Source: Pseudomonas alcaliphila JAB1 (GTDB taxonomy: Bacteria > Pseudomonadota > Gammaproteobacteria > Pseudomonadales > Pseudomonadaceae). Taken from it: a stretch of DNA of 64,000 nt. The stretch covers positions 3,347,501 through 3,411,500 of the forward strand of contig NZ_CP016162.1 of the NCBI RefSeq assembly GCF_001941865.1. Direction: 5' to 3'. This document shows positions 46,164 to 55,523 of the stretch, piece by piece. A model generated the notes under the pieces. It did no database searches. It had not been told where the DNA came from and saw nothing but the letters and a program-made list of their open reading frames with translations. Position 1 is the first letter of the stretch. The number at the start of each line of letters is the position of its first letter. The position numbers and the translations under genes are program-made.

Positions 46164-48200
46164 TTAGAAGGAGTACTTGACGTTCAGACCGATGTTGTCG
46201 CGGTCACGCGCACCGTTGTTCTGACCAGCGCCATAGAACTCGGTGTACTGGATCTCGGCTTCCAGGCTGTTCAGGTAGCTGGCGCGCATACCGAGGGTGT
46301 ACGCCTTGCGACCTTCGATGAAGTTGCCGGTCTGGTGCGAGTTGCCTTCGAAGTCATGCTTGAACACGGCGAACGGCGACAGGTTCACGCCAGCGTAAAC
46401 GTCGTTCCAGGTGCCGGAGAGCACCAGGGTGTAGCCGTAGGCGTTCTTGTTGACCTGGTCGTCGCGGCCATAACCAGACGCATCGGAGCCATTACCTCGA
46501 CCAGAATAATAAAGCTCCCTGCCTTGAAAGTTTCTGTATTTCAGATTGTCGCCACGTAGGTGCTCCGAGGCCAACTCAGCCACGCCGAACAACGAATCGA
46601 AGCCCAGGCTCGGTCCGAAGTTGTAGATCGTGCCCAGGGAGGTGTTGAAGGCCTCGACGCGGGTGTAGTTGTGAATCTGGTCGCCCAGCTGAACTTGCTG
46701 ACCACCAACATTGACCACGCCACCGCCGGCCAGTTGAGGTGCTTGAACCAACAAATCACGCAACAGGTCGTTGGTAGCGGCGATACCAATCGGCAGGTTC
46801 GGACGGTAAGACAGCTCACCGAACACCGAAGCGTTGCCGACCGTGGTGTTGAAGCTGAAGCCGTACATGCGGATATCTTCCGCATACTCGCGACGCGCGT
46901 TGACCTGGTTAGCCACGTCGATGGTGGCCAAGCCGCCCGTTGCATTGGTAACAGCACTGGTCAATGCGTTGGAGTATGCGGCAGCCAGTGTAGGGTTGAG
47001 AGTCGGATCAGCCAACACAGCCTGCAGAGCAGCAACGGAAATGCCTGCTTGCGCAGCTACCGCCTGCTGCACTTGTGGAGTTAGCGCTCCCTGAGCCTGA
47101 CCCGCAATTGCTCCAAGATCAAGACCAGTGTATGCGCCCAAATCCGCATAAATGGTCGGCTCTTTAGCGTGGTAGTTGACGAAATAGAAACCAAACTCGG
47201 TGGAATTCAGTTCTTCAGCGATATAGCGGAACGCGACGCCAAACTGACCGTCGTTCTTGGCATTGATATCTGGGCCAACACTGGCCACTTTGATGTTGCC
47301 ATTACCGTCAACGGAGCGACCACCTTGCAGGCCACCTGTTCCCAGAGCGCTTAAACCGGAATAAAGCCCACCCAGCGGAATGAGGGCTTGCTGAGTCGAA
47401 TAGGCAGTATTACCACCATCAGCAAACAGGTCGGTCTCGGAGAAGTAGGTCCCCACCGGGTCGATGGCGGTCTCTTTCCAGTTGAACTGGTAGAAAGTCT
47501 CCATCGACAGGTTGTCAGTCAGACCGAGGTTGAAGCTCAACGCCTCCACCGGCACCAGCACTTCCTTGACTTCCGAGCCAGGCAGACGGAACTTGGCGGC
47601 ATCGACCGGGTTGGTGGTGTTTACGCCGTTGCGGTAGAACAGACCCTCACCCCAGTTGAACACCTGCTTACCCAGACGACCGGAAACCGGCATGTTGCCC
47701 ACATCCCAGTTGCCATAAACGTAGGCGTCGAGGATCTGCGCATCACGGCCAGCCTTGTGGCGGGTTTCGCGAGTGAAACTGTTGTCGCGAGGAGCGCTCT
47801 GGCTCGGCTGACCAGGCGAGTTGTTGTCGTAGTAATCGTTGCGTTTGTCCATGATCTGGGTGTCATAGAAAGCAGTGCCGCGGATGAACACCCCGTAGTT
47901 CTGGTAGGAAGCTTCCAGATCAGTGGTGATCTTGAATACCTCGGAAACCAGGCCGGTATCGAAGTTGCGATTACCGTCGTTGGTGTTGATGTCGTCGTTG
48001 CTCTTGTCCTGGCCCTGTACGCGCCACAGCTGGCCATAGGAGACAGTGGTATCGATGGAACCGGTGATTTCATTATCAGCGAAGCTGAACTCCACCGCTT
48101 GAGCCTGGGCGGCGACCAGCAACGGCAGAACGCCTGCGAACGCAAAGCCGGCCGTGGCCGGGGCAAAACGTAGAACGGGCTTGCGGGACTTAATTTCCAT
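46164..48200 (-). CDS. DUF1302 putative outer-membrane beta-barrel protein
   Basis: The 678-residue protein has a signal peptide (hydrophobic residues about 13-33, ending AQAQA) and begins VEFSFADNEITGSIDTTVSYGQLWR, typical of DUF1302. Alternating beta-strands run to a C-terminal Phe (NIGLNVKYSF), as in outer-membrane barrels. Residues about 355-430 form an Ala/Gln-rich insert (LTPQVQQAVAAQAG, then ALQAVLADPTLNP) that looks unlike the barrel and may be a plug or exposed loop. It is the first gene of the four-gene envelope operon. Confidence 0.86.
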   Translation of the reverse strand: MEIKSRKPVLRFAPATAGFAFAGVLPLLVAAQAQAVEFSFADNEITGSIDTTVSYGQLWRVQGQDKSNDDINTNDGNRNFDTGLVSEVFKITTDLEASYQNYGVFIRGTAFYDTQIMDKRNDYYDNNSPGQPSQSAPRDNSFTRETRHKAGRDAQILDAYVYGNWDVGNMPVSGRLGKQVFNWGEGLFYRNGVNTTNPVDAAKFRLPGSEVKEVLVPVEALSFNLGLTDNLSMETFYQFNWKETAIDPVGTYFSETDLFADGGNTAYSTQQALIPLGGLYSGLSALGTGGLQGGRSVDGNGNIKVASVGPDINAKNDGQFGVAFRYIAEELNSTEFGFYFVNYHAKEPTIYADLGAYTGLDLGAIAGQAQGALTPQVQQAVAAQAGISVAALQAVLADPTLNPTLAAAYSNALTSAVTNATGGLATIDVANQVNARREYAEDIRMYGFSFNTTVGNASVFGELSYRPNLPIGIAATNDLLRDLLVQAPQLAGGGVVNVGGQQVQLGDQIHNYTRVEAFNTSLGTIYNFGPSLGFDSLFGVAELASEHLRGDNLKYRNFQGRELYYSGRGNGSDASGYGRDDQVNKNAYGYTLVLSGTWNDVYAGVNLSPFAVFKHDFEGNSHQTGNFIEGRKAYTLGMRASYLNSLEAEIQYTEFYGAGQNNGARDRDNIGLNVKYSF

Positions 48201-48616
48201 CGAGACTCACTCCGTGGACAGATCATTCTTTTGAGCGATCCCGTATCCGGGTCGCGATTGCCGTACTGACGACGGCTTCTGTTTTTATTTGCAGCGACAT
48301 GTTCCAACGACCAGCGTGCGCTCGCACGCAGTCAGATCCAGCTCGGTACTGCAACCATGGTGCCAATTCAAACAGGTGTATCAGCGCAAACAGGCTTGGA
48401 AGAGCTGTTGGCCAGTTTCTTTTCGTGACTGATCAGCCACTGACCAATACGTCAGAAAAACTGGCGCACTTTGTCCTACGATCCGACGCTTTATGCCACT
48501 TACCACGCGCCTCGCAGCGCAGTTGGGTGACGAATATCATCTCGCTGTCAAGCGACGAAGCCCGAACTTAAGTGTGCAAAGGCATAACGGACTGCATGCA
48601 TATTTCATTGGGTAAC
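48201..48616. other. Long leader/promoter region of the DUF1302 operon
   Basis: About 400 bases without a supported gene. The region is AT-richer than its neighbours and should carry the promoter and regulator sites for the minus-strand operon. I could not single out a promoter by eye. Confidence 0.4.
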
Positions 48617-48655
48617 AAAAAAGTGTTACCAACCAGAGGTCGGTAACACTTTTTT
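48617..48655. terminator. Bidirectional terminator downstream of pepN
   Basis: AAAAAAGTGTTACC / GGTAACACTTTTTT is an 8-bp stem extended by A6/T6. It lies 153 bases past the pepN stop on the minus strand, and a REP unit is between. Confidence 0.85.
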
Positions 48656-48714
48656 GTGGAGCAAAACCCGTTTCAGGCCTAAAGCCAACCAGTCAAGCGT
48701 CGACGCACCGAGTG

Positions 48715-48770
48715 TGTAGGAGCGGCGCCCCGCCGCGAACCGGCGATCGCCCCGAGGCGGGGCTGCTACT
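48715..48770. repeat. REP-like palindrome, TGTAGGAGCGGCGCCCCG family
   Basis: TGTAGGAGCGGCGCCCCGCC at the left pairs with GAGGCGGGGCTGCTAC at the right, with one mismatch in the last part. Related to 14771-14845. Confidence 0.8.
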
Positions 48771-48808
48771 AAGGCTGCTTCGGCAGCCCTATCTGATCGG
48801 CACTAGTC

Positions 48809-51466
48809 TCAGGCCAGGCTCTTGCTCACCACTTCATAGACATCGCTGGACAGCTCACCGGAGGCGAGGATGCGCTCCAGCTCGGCCTTCATCAGTGCCT
48901 GACGCGCCGAACCGTACTTGCGCCAGCGGGTCAGCGGCGCCAGTAGACGCGAAGCGATCTGCGGGTTGAGGGCGTTGAGAGTGATCACCTGGTCGGCGAG
49001 AAAGCGGTAGCCCGCCCCGTCGGCGCGGTGAAAGTTGATCAGGTTCTGGTTGGCGAAGGCTCCGATCAGCGCACGCACCTTGTTCGGATTCTTCAGGGTG
49101 AAGGCTTCGTGCTGCATCAGTGCATGCACACGCTCCAGACCGCCCGGCAGCGGGCAACCGGCCTGCACGCTGAACCACTGATCCATCACTAGCGGATTGT
49201 CCTTGAAGAAGTCGGCGAACATTGCCAGGGCCTTGCCCTGCTCTTCCTGGAACGGCGAGTTGACCAGCACGGCCAGCGCGGCAAGGCGCTCGGTCATGTT
49301 GTCGGCGTTGTCGAACTGGTCGACGCAGGCCGCCAACACCTCGGGCTTCTCGCTGAGCATCAGATAGGACAGCGCGATGTTCTGCAGGCTGCGGCGAGCG
49401 AAGTGCGCTGCCTCGGCCACGTAAGGCGTGGCCTTGGAGACTTCACGGTTGGCCTGGTAGCGCGCCCACAGTGGAGCGAACAGCGCGTCGGCCAGCGCCT
49501 TGCGAGCGAACTCGCGCGCGGCGTGGATGGCCTCGACATCCGCCACCTCACTGATCTCAGTGAGATAAGCCTCGCCCGGCAGCGAGAGCATCTCGGCGAC
49601 CATGGCCTGATCCAGCGACTCGTCCTCAAGCAGAGTGCGCAGCGCGGCGACCAGACGCTGATCCAGCACCAGGGCTTCGCCACGCTGGTGCTGGCCAATC
49701 AATTCCTGCAGTACCTGCACAGAAAGCTGCTGGCCGGCTTCCCAGCGGTTGAAGCCGTCGCTGTCGTGCTGCATGAGGAACATCAGTTGGTCACGGCTGT
49801 AGGGGAAGTGCAGCTTGACCGGCGCACTGAAGCCGCGCAGCAAGGAGGGCAGCGGCTTCTCGGCGACGCCCTCGAAGGTGAAGGTCTGCTCGGCTTCAGT
49901 CACCGACAAAACGCGACTGGTGCCCTGCGCCGCGCTTTCGCCCTGCAGGCGCAGCGGCAGCTCAAAGCCTTGGGCATCGAGCAGGCCGAGCGCCACCGGA
50001 ATCACGAACGGCAGCTTTTCGCTCTGCCCCGGCGTCGCCGGGCAGCTCTGGCGGAAGGTCAGGCTGTAGGTCTGCGCCGCCTCGTCATAGGCTTCGCTGA
50101 CTTCCAGACGCGGCGTGCCGGCCTGGGTGTACCAGCGCTTGAACTGGGTCAGGTCGATGCCACTGGCATCTTCCATGGCCTTGACGAAATCGTCGCAGGT
50201 CACGGCCTGGCCGTCGTGGCGCTCAAAGTACAGGTCCGAGCCCTTGCGGAATAGCTCCGGCCCGAGCAGGGTGTGAATCATGCGCAGCACTTCCGAACCC
50301 TTCTCGTAGATGGTCAGGGTGTAGAAGTTGGAGATTTCCATGTACGCGTCCGGGCGTACCGGGTGGGCCATGGGGCCGGCGTCTTCGGCGAACTGGTGGG
50401 TGCGCAGGTAGGCCACGTCCTCGATACGCTTGACGGTGCGCGAGTGGGTGTCGGCAGAGAACTCGCTGTCGCGGAACACGGTGAAGCCTTCCTTGAGCGA
50501 CAGCTGGAACCAGTCACGGCAGGTCACGCGGTTGCCCGACCAGTTGTGGAAGTACTCGTGCGCCACCACCGCCTCGACGCGCTGGTGGGCGGCGTCGGTG
50601 GCGGTCTCGGCCTTGGCCAGCACGCAGCTGGAGTTGAAGATGTTGAGGCCCTTGTTCTCCATGGCACCCATGTTGAAGTCGTTGACCGCGACGATCATGA
50701 AGATGTCCAGATCGTACTCACGGCCATAGACCTCCTCGTCCCACTTCATCGAGCGCTTGAGGCTGTCCATGGCGTGCTGCACCTTGTCGATGTTCTCCGG
50801 CTCGACGTAGATGCGCAGCGCTACTTCGCGGCTGCTCATGGTGGTGAAGCTGTCTTCCACACACCAGAGATCACCAGCGACCAGGGCGAACAGGTAGGCC
50901 GGCTTCTTGAACGGGTCTTCCCAGGTGGCCCAATGACGACCGCCCTCCTCGCTGCCGCTGGCAATCGGGTTGCCGTTGGACAGCAGCACCGGGTAGGCAT
51001 GCTGCTCGGCGCTGACCGTGGTGGTGAACGTGCTCATCACGTCCGGGCGGTCGAGATAGAAGGTGATCTTGCGAAAGCCCTCGGCCTCGCACTGGGTGCA
51101 GAACATCGTGCCGGACTTGTACAGGCCTTCCAGTGCGGTGTTGCTTTCCGGGTGGATGCGCACACTGCTGTCGACCACGAAGCGTTCCTGGGTCGGCTGT
51201 AGGGTCAGGTGGCTGTCGGTCAGCGTGTAGTCGCCCTCGCCCAGTTCGCGGTCATCGAGCTTGAGCTCCAGCAGCTCCAATTGCTGGCCATCCAGTACCA
51301 GTTTCGGCAGCCCACCCCCCGCTTCGGGGTTGCGACGCATGACCAGTTGCGCGTGCACCAGGCTGTGATCCTCGAACAACTCGAAGGTCAGGTGGGTCTC
51401 GTCGATCAGGTAGTCGGGAACCTGATAGTCCTTCAGATAAATGGTCTTAGATTGTTCGGTGCGCAT
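48809..51466 (-). CDS. pepN: Aminopeptidase N
   Basis: The 885-residue M1 metallopeptidase has the exopeptidase motif GAMEN at 267-271 and zinc motif HEYFH at 303-307, with the third ligand Glu in NWSGNRVTCRDWFQLSLKEG. It removes N-terminal residues from peptides in the cytoplasm. Its length equals the E. coli and P. aeruginosa forms. It begins the conserved block pepN, DUF2797, DUF1315, rhomboid, phosphatase, NAD kinase. Confidence 0.97.
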   Translation of the reverse strand: MRTEQSKTIYLKDYQVPDYLIDETHLTFELFEDHSLVHAQLVMRRNPEAGGGLPKLVLDGQQLELLELKLDDRELGEGDYTLTDSHLTLQPTQERFVVDSSVRIHPESNTALEGLYKSGTMFCTQCEAEGFRKITFYLDRPDVMSTFTTTVSAEQHAYPVLLSNGNPIASGSEEGGRHWATWEDPFKKPAYLFALVAGDLWCVEDSFTTMSSREVALRIYVEPENIDKVQHAMDSLKRSMKWDEEVYGREYDLDIFMIVAVNDFNMGAMENKGLNIFNSSCVLAKAETATDAAHQRVEAVVAHEYFHNWSGNRVTCRDWFQLSLKEGFTVFRDSEFSADTHSRTVKRIEDVAYLRTHQFAEDAGPMAHPVRPDAYMEISNFYTLTIYEKGSEVLRMIHTLLGPELFRKGSDLYFERHDGQAVTCDDFVKAMEDASGIDLTQFKRWYTQAGTPRLEVSEAYDEAAQTYSLTFRQSCPATPGQSEKLPFVIPVALGLLDAQGFELPLRLQGESAAQGTSRVLSVTEAEQTFTFEGVAEKPLPSLLRGFSAPVKLHFPYSRDQLMFLMQHDSDGFNRWEAGQQLSVQVLQELIGQHQRGEALVLDQRLVAALRTLLEDESLDQAMVAEMLSLPGEAYLTEISEVADVEAIHAAREFARKALADALFAPLWARYQANREVSKATPYVAEAAHFARRSLQNIALSYLMLSEKPEVLAACVDQFDNADNMTERLAALAVLVNSPFQEEQGKALAMFADFFKDNPLVMDQWFSVQAGCPLPGGLERVHALMQHEAFTLKNPNKVRALIGAFANQNLINFHRADGAGYRFLADQVITLNALNPQIASRLLAPLTRWRKYGSARQALMKAELERILASGELSSDVYEVVSKSLA

Positions 51467-51517
51467 GGCTCTTGGCCTCTCGTCTGCGGCGCCCCGGGCG
51501 CCGGTGGCAATCGGGTG

Positions 51518-52354
51518 TCAGGCGGCGATCTCGTGGATGGCCAACTGATAGGCGGTGTACTTGCGGATATTGATCACGCCGGTATCGAACATCAGGTACT
51601 GGCCCTTGATACCGAGCAGAGTACCTTCGGCCAGGGGCTGCTTGTCCAGATTGAAGCTGGTGATCTTGGCCGGATAGGCCTCGATGGGGTAACGAATCTC
51701 CAGCACTTCGGCTGCGCTCAGCGGCTGAATGGCTTGCAGGCCGAAGCGTTGCTGCAGCTCGGTGATGCCCGAACCGCAGCTATCGAACAGTTGCTCGCGA
51801 ATCGCCAGCAGATCGACCGGCACGGCATCGCCCTTGAGCAGCGCGCGCCAGTTGGTCTTGTCCGCCACCTGGCTACGCAACAGGTCCTCGACGAAACCGG
51901 ACTGCTGCCGCGTGGCCACGCGCAGGATGGGCAGCGCCTGGGTCGCACCCTGGTCGATCCAGCGCGTCGGCACTTGACTGGCACGGGTGATGCCGACCTT
52001 CACGCCACTGGAGTTGGCCAGGTAGACGATGTGATCGGTCATGCAGAACTGCTCGCCCCAGCTCGGCTCGCGGCAAGTGCCTTGATCGTAATGGCAGCGC
52101 TCCGGACTCATGATGCAGACGTCGCATTGCGCCAGCTTCTGCATGCAGGGGTAGCAATAACCCTGGCTGAAGCTGGTCTTGGTCTTGCGCCCGCAGTGCG
52201 TGCAATGGATGGCGCCGAGGTATTCCAGGCGCAGGTGCTTGCCCACCAGCGGGTTGACCGGTACTTCTTCGTCGCCAAGACGGAAGGCGTATTGCACCGG
52301 CGCATCAAGGTGCGCCTTCATCTTGCTCAGCGAGCCACGTCCCAATTCACTCAT
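51518..52354 (-). CDS. DUF2797 family protein with Cys-rich zinc-finger-like N-terminus
   Basis: The 278-residue protein carries IHCTHCGRKTKTSFSQGYC, YPCMQKLAQCDVC and CHYDQGTCRE, a set of paired Cys that probably binds zinc. DHIVYLANSSGVKVGITR follows, which resembles a GIY-YIG-type core (VYLANSSG.KVGITR), then a C-terminal beta-rich part. The function is unknown; a nucleic-acid role is a guess from the motifs. ATG 52354 begins MSELGRG and overlaps the stop of the DUF1315 gene, showing coupling; the 61-codon open extension is rejected. Confidence 0.87.
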   Translation of the reverse strand: MSELGRGSLSKMKAHLDAPVQYAFRLGDEEVPVNPLVGKHLRLEYLGAIHCTHCGRKTKTSFSQGYCYPCMQKLAQCDVCIMSPERCHYDQGTCREPSWGEQFCMTDHIVYLANSSGVKVGITRASQVPTRWIDQGATQALPILRVATRQQSGFVEDLLRSQVADKTNWRALLKGDAVPVDLLAIREQLFDSCGSGITELQQRFGLQAIQPLSAAEVLEIRYPIEAYPAKITSFNLDKQPLAEGTLLGIKGQYLMFDTGVINIRKYTAYQLAIHEIAA

Positions 52355-52617
52355 CAGTGCAGGGTATCCGAGGACTTGAACAGCAGGTTGGGTAGCGGCT
52401 CGGACTTGCTGCTGCACTCCTGCGGGCCCATGTAACCGGTGCGTTCCTCTTCCGGCAGGTTCTGCATTTCCCAGGCGATCATCGCCTGCAGGCTCAGCTC
52501 TTTCTGTTCCTGAGTCAGCTTGCGGCCGTCCGGCCACTTGCCGATTTCCACGGCCAACTTGAGGCTCTCGTAGATTTCCGGGGTGATGTTTTCAATCGCA
52601 TCGAGAAAGGACGACAT
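52354..52617 (-). CDS. DUF1315 (YeaC-like) small protein
   Basis: The 87-residue protein begins MSSFLDAIENITPEIYESLK and contains IGKWPDGRKLTQEQKELSLQ and MIAWEMQNLPEEERTGYM, the DUF1315 signature. Function unknown. Its stop overlaps the DUF2797 start. ATG 52617 follows GGAGAG; the open frame upstream runs into a REP unit and is not used. Confidence 0.9.
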   Translation of the reverse strand: MSSFLDAIENITPEIYESLKLAVEIGKWPDGRKLTQEQKELSLQAMIAWEMQNLPEEERTGYMGPQECSSKSEPLPNLLFKSSDTLH

Positions 52618-52637
52618 ACAGCTCTCCAAGTAAATCA

Positions 52638-52690
52638 TAGGGCGGGTGAAACCCGCCGAAACGCCGAGCTGGCGGGTTGCACCCGCCCTA
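52638..52690. repeat. REP-like palindrome, TAGGGCGGGTG family
   Basis: TAGGGCGGGTGAAACCCGCC and GGCGGGTTGCACCCGCCCTA form two hairpins, also pairing end to end. Related to 60389-60438. It sits between the rhomboid and DUF1315 genes. Confidence 0.88.
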
Positions 52691-52707
52691 CAGGTCAAAA
52701 AGTCGAA

Positions 52708-53568
52708 TCAAGCGCTACGTCGGGCCAGCATACCGCCAAGCAGCCCGGTCAGGCAGCCGGTGAGCAAGCCGCCGACATGCGCGGCATTGGCGATGGCGCC
52801 GAACTGCAACAACTCGAAGATGCCGGTCATGCAGATCAGCAGCCAGGCCAGCATCATCACCAGCACGCCGGGCGGCAGACGATAGGCAGCATTCGGTGCC
52901 AGACGCTGGTAAATCCAGCAATGCCCGAGCAGACCATAAAGTACGCCGGACAACCCGCCGAACAACGACGGCCCGGCCCACCAGTATTGGGCGAAGTTCG
53001 ACGCCAGGCCGAACAGCAGGGTCAGCCCGAGCAGGCCGATGGCCCCCTGGCGAAATTCGATGCGCCGCCCCAGCTCCCAGTACCACAGGCTGTTCATCGC
53101 CAGGTGCAACCAACCGAAGTGGATCAGCATCGGTGTGATCAGGCGCCACCATTGACCGCTGCCCAGGGTGGCATCCAGATAGGTCAGATAGATGTGCTCA
53201 CCGTCGATACGAAAGTCGACGAAACTCAGCCAGCGAATGGTGGAAAAGTTCTCGCCCCCCAGGGTCACCGCAAAAACGATGAAGGTGGTCAGCAACATCA
53301 ACGCCGTGACCGGGCTGCTCCGTAGCTGAGTGGCGAAACTCTCGCGCACAGGGGCGACGCTTGGCGGCAGCTCTCCGGCATCATCGCCCTGCGGATGACG
53401 CGCATAGAGCTCGCGCACCTGCTCTGCAAGCTCCTGCCCCGGCACCCACAGCACCTGCTCGCCGCCCTCTTCCGATACCCGATGCGGCACACGCAAACGC
53501 TGCAGCAGAGCGATGAAACCGCTCAAATCGCGATCCAGCGGCAAGCGCAACACAACCACAGCCGTCAT
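52708..53568 (-). CDS. Rhomboid-family intramembrane serine protease
   Basis: The 286-residue protein has a soluble N-terminal domain (about 1-80, like the GlpG N-domain) and six membrane segments. The catalytic pair is Ser207 in GLSG and His264 in NAAHVGG; His150 and Asn159 lie in the conserved HFGWLHLAMNSLW. It cleaves substrates within the inner membrane. It overlaps the metallophosphatase gene by 4 bases. Confidence 0.93.
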   Translation of the reverse strand: MTAVVVLRLPLDRDLSGFIALLQRLRVPHRVSEEGGEQVLWVPGQELAEQVRELYARHPQGDDAGELPPSVAPVRESFATQLRSSPVTALMLLTTFIVFAVTLGGENFSTIRWLSFVDFRIDGEHIYLTYLDATLGSGQWWRLITPMLIHFGWLHLAMNSLWYWELGRRIEFRQGAIGLLGLTLLFGLASNFAQYWWAGPSLFGGLSGVLYGLLGHCWIYQRLAPNAAYRLPPGVLVMMLAWLLICMTGIFELLQFGAIANAAHVGGLLTGCLTGLLGGMLARRSA

Positions 53569-54539
53569 CGCGGCGCCTCCTGAGGGTCGACATCGACCCA
53601 GACGAATTTACCCGCGTCCAGACGTGTTTCCTGATCCAGACGATAAGCCACCAGGCGGCCACCGACCACCGCGCTGTAATCCAGGCAGGCCAGGTTGGGC
53701 CTGATCGGCGCCGGCTTGCCACGCCGCCAGTAGTGGCCAACGAACAGCAGCGGCTCATGCGCGCCGTACCTGAGCAGCTCGTCCTTCTGCAGTTCGGTCA
53801 ACGGCGTCTGCGCCGCCAGCTCCGGCAAGGCATCGGGCTGGAAGACGATATCGCCATAAGTCTTCGGGTCCTCCTCCCAGAACTTGGTGCGGAAGTACGA
53901 GCGGGTGAAGCCGTCGCCGCTGGTCAGGGTCAGACCATGCGGCAGACGCATGTCGGTCCCGCGCAACAGGCGATCGAGCGCCATGTTGGCGAAACTGCCG
54001 GGCACCGCCGAGGCCTGCAGGAAATGTTCATCGATGCAGCCATCGGGGAATTGCGCCTTGAGCGGCGTGATCAACTCGTCATCCCAGCAGGCGTGCACCA
54101 CGCGGAAGCGCCCGGCATCGATGAACAGCGGCATCTCGTAGAACCAGCGCAGGAACTCACGCCACTCCTGCGGATGATCCTCGAACTGCGCCAATGTCTC
54201 GCGCATCAGGCGCTGGTGGCGCGGGCTGTGTTCGCGCACGTACTGACGGCCACTACCCGGCGGCGCCGGCGTGCTCCAACCCAAGGCATTGAACTCGTGA
54301 TTGCCCATGATGCACAGCGCCTGGCCGGCGCGGACCATGTCATGCACCAGATGCAGGGTTTCGCGGATACCCGGGCCGCGGTCGACCAGGTCACCGAGGA
54401 AGATCACCATGCGCGTCGGATGGCACCACACGCCACCCTGGCGGCTGTAACCCAGCCGTTCGAGCAAGCGTTCGAGGGTTTGCGCACAACCGTGGATATC
54501 ACCGATCAGGTCATAGCCACGATGGGGGTCGAGGGACAT
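53565..54539 (-). CDS. Calcineurin-like metallophosphoesterase (PrpE/ApaH-like)
   Basis: The 324-residue protein has the PPP-type metal motifs GDIHGC (about 13-18), GDLVDRGPG and GNHEFNAL, followed by conserved His residues in the second half (VGHYWRRG). The family includes phosphoprotein phosphatases and diadenosine tetraphosphatases; substrate unknown. It starts right at the NAD kinase stop (no gap) and overlaps the rhomboid gene, so the three are one operon. Confidence 0.9.
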   Translation of the reverse strand: MSLDPHRGYDLIGDIHGCAQTLERLLERLGYSRQGGVWCHPTRMVIFLGDLVDRGPGIRETLHLVHDMVRAGQALCIMGNHEFNALGWSTPAPPGSGRQYVREHSPRHQRLMRETLAQFEDHPQEWREFLRWFYEMPLFIDAGRFRVVHACWDDELITPLKAQFPDGCIDEHFLQASAVPGSFANMALDRLLRGTDMRLPHGLTLTSGDGFTRSYFRTKFWEEDPKTYGDIVFQPDALPELAAQTPLTELQKDELLRYGAHEPLLFVGHYWRRGKPAPIRPNLACLDYSAVVGGRLVAYRLDQETRLDAGKFVWVDVDPQEAPR

Positions 54540-55427
54540 TCAGTCCTGCCCTCCCAGGCGGCTGCCCCATCCAAGCTTGGTGCGGCAGACCTCATAGTAG
54601 TTGTGATCCAGCGGGTGGATCAGACGCAGCTTCTGCGCCTTCTTGGCCACGTGCAGGGTGTCGCCCGGGGCACAGGTGAAGTGGTTCTGGCCGTCGCAGG
54701 ACACCTGCGGATAGATGGTCATGTCCGCCGACACCACCACCTTCAGCTCGCTATTGCCGTCGACCACGATGGGCCGGCTGGACAGCGTATGCGGGTACAT
54801 CGGCACCACCACGATGGCATCGAGCTTGGGATGCATGATCGGCCCGCCAGCAGACAGCGCATAGGCCGTGGAACCCGTGGGCGTGGCGACGATCAGGCCG
54901 TCGGCCTTCTGGCTGCAGACGAACTGACCGTCGATATACAGCTCGAACTCGATCATCCGCGTCGACTTGCCTGGGTGCAGCACCACGTCGTTGAGCGCGT
55001 CGCCCTGGCCGATGGCCTCGCCCTGACGACGCACTTCGGCTTCGAGCAAGAAGCGATTCTCGGTCAGATACTGGCCTTCGAGCACCTGCGCCACCTTGAG
55101 CTCAAGCTCGTCAGGGCGAATATCGGTGAGAAAACCCAGGCTGCCACGGTTGATCCCCAGCACCGGCACCTTGTGCCGCGCCAGGGCGCGGGCGGCGCCA
55201 AGCATGCTGCCGTCGCCACCGACGACGATCACCAGGTCGCAGACCTCGCCAAGCATCTTGCGCGAGGAGGTTTGCAGACCGTGTCCCGGCAGCACGTCGG
55301 CGATGGTGTCCTCGAGGATCACATGCAGGTGACGGTCGATCAGAAAGCGCTTGAGTCGCCGCACGGTTTCCAGCACCCGCGTGCTGCCCAGGCGCCCGAT
55401 GATGCCGACATTGCGAAATTGCTCCAT
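54540..55427 (-). CDS. ppnK: NAD kinase
   Basis: The 295-residue enzyme phosphorylates NAD to NADP. It has GGDGSMLGAARAL, the nucleotide-binding hallmark, and TPTGSTAYALSAGGPIMHP, which forms the second conserved block. First gene of the minus-strand unit ppnK-phosphatase-rhomboid. It is divergent from the DUF1853 gene; the 96-base gap should carry both promoters. Confidence 0.96.
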   Translation of the reverse strand: MEQFRNVGIIGRLGSTRVLETVRRLKRFLIDRHLHVILEDTIADVLPGHGLQTSSRKMLGEVCDLVIVVGGDGSMLGAARALARHKVPVLGINRGSLGFLTDIRPDELELKVAQVLEGQYLTENRFLLEAEVRRQGEAIGQGDALNDVVLHPGKSTRMIEFELYIDGQFVCSQKADGLIVATPTGSTAYALSAGGPIMHPKLDAIVVVPMYPHTLSSRPIVVDGNSELKVVVSADMTIYPQVSCDGQNHFTCAPGDTLHVAKKAQKLRLIHPLDHNYYEVCRTKLGWGSRLGGQD

Positions 55428-55523
55428 GGGACTCCCGCCAGACAGATAAGAAACGAAGATAGATTATCGGCCAAAGGTCTGGGCCGCAGCAAACCAGCAC
55501 TGTTACTGCGCTATGCTCGGGTG

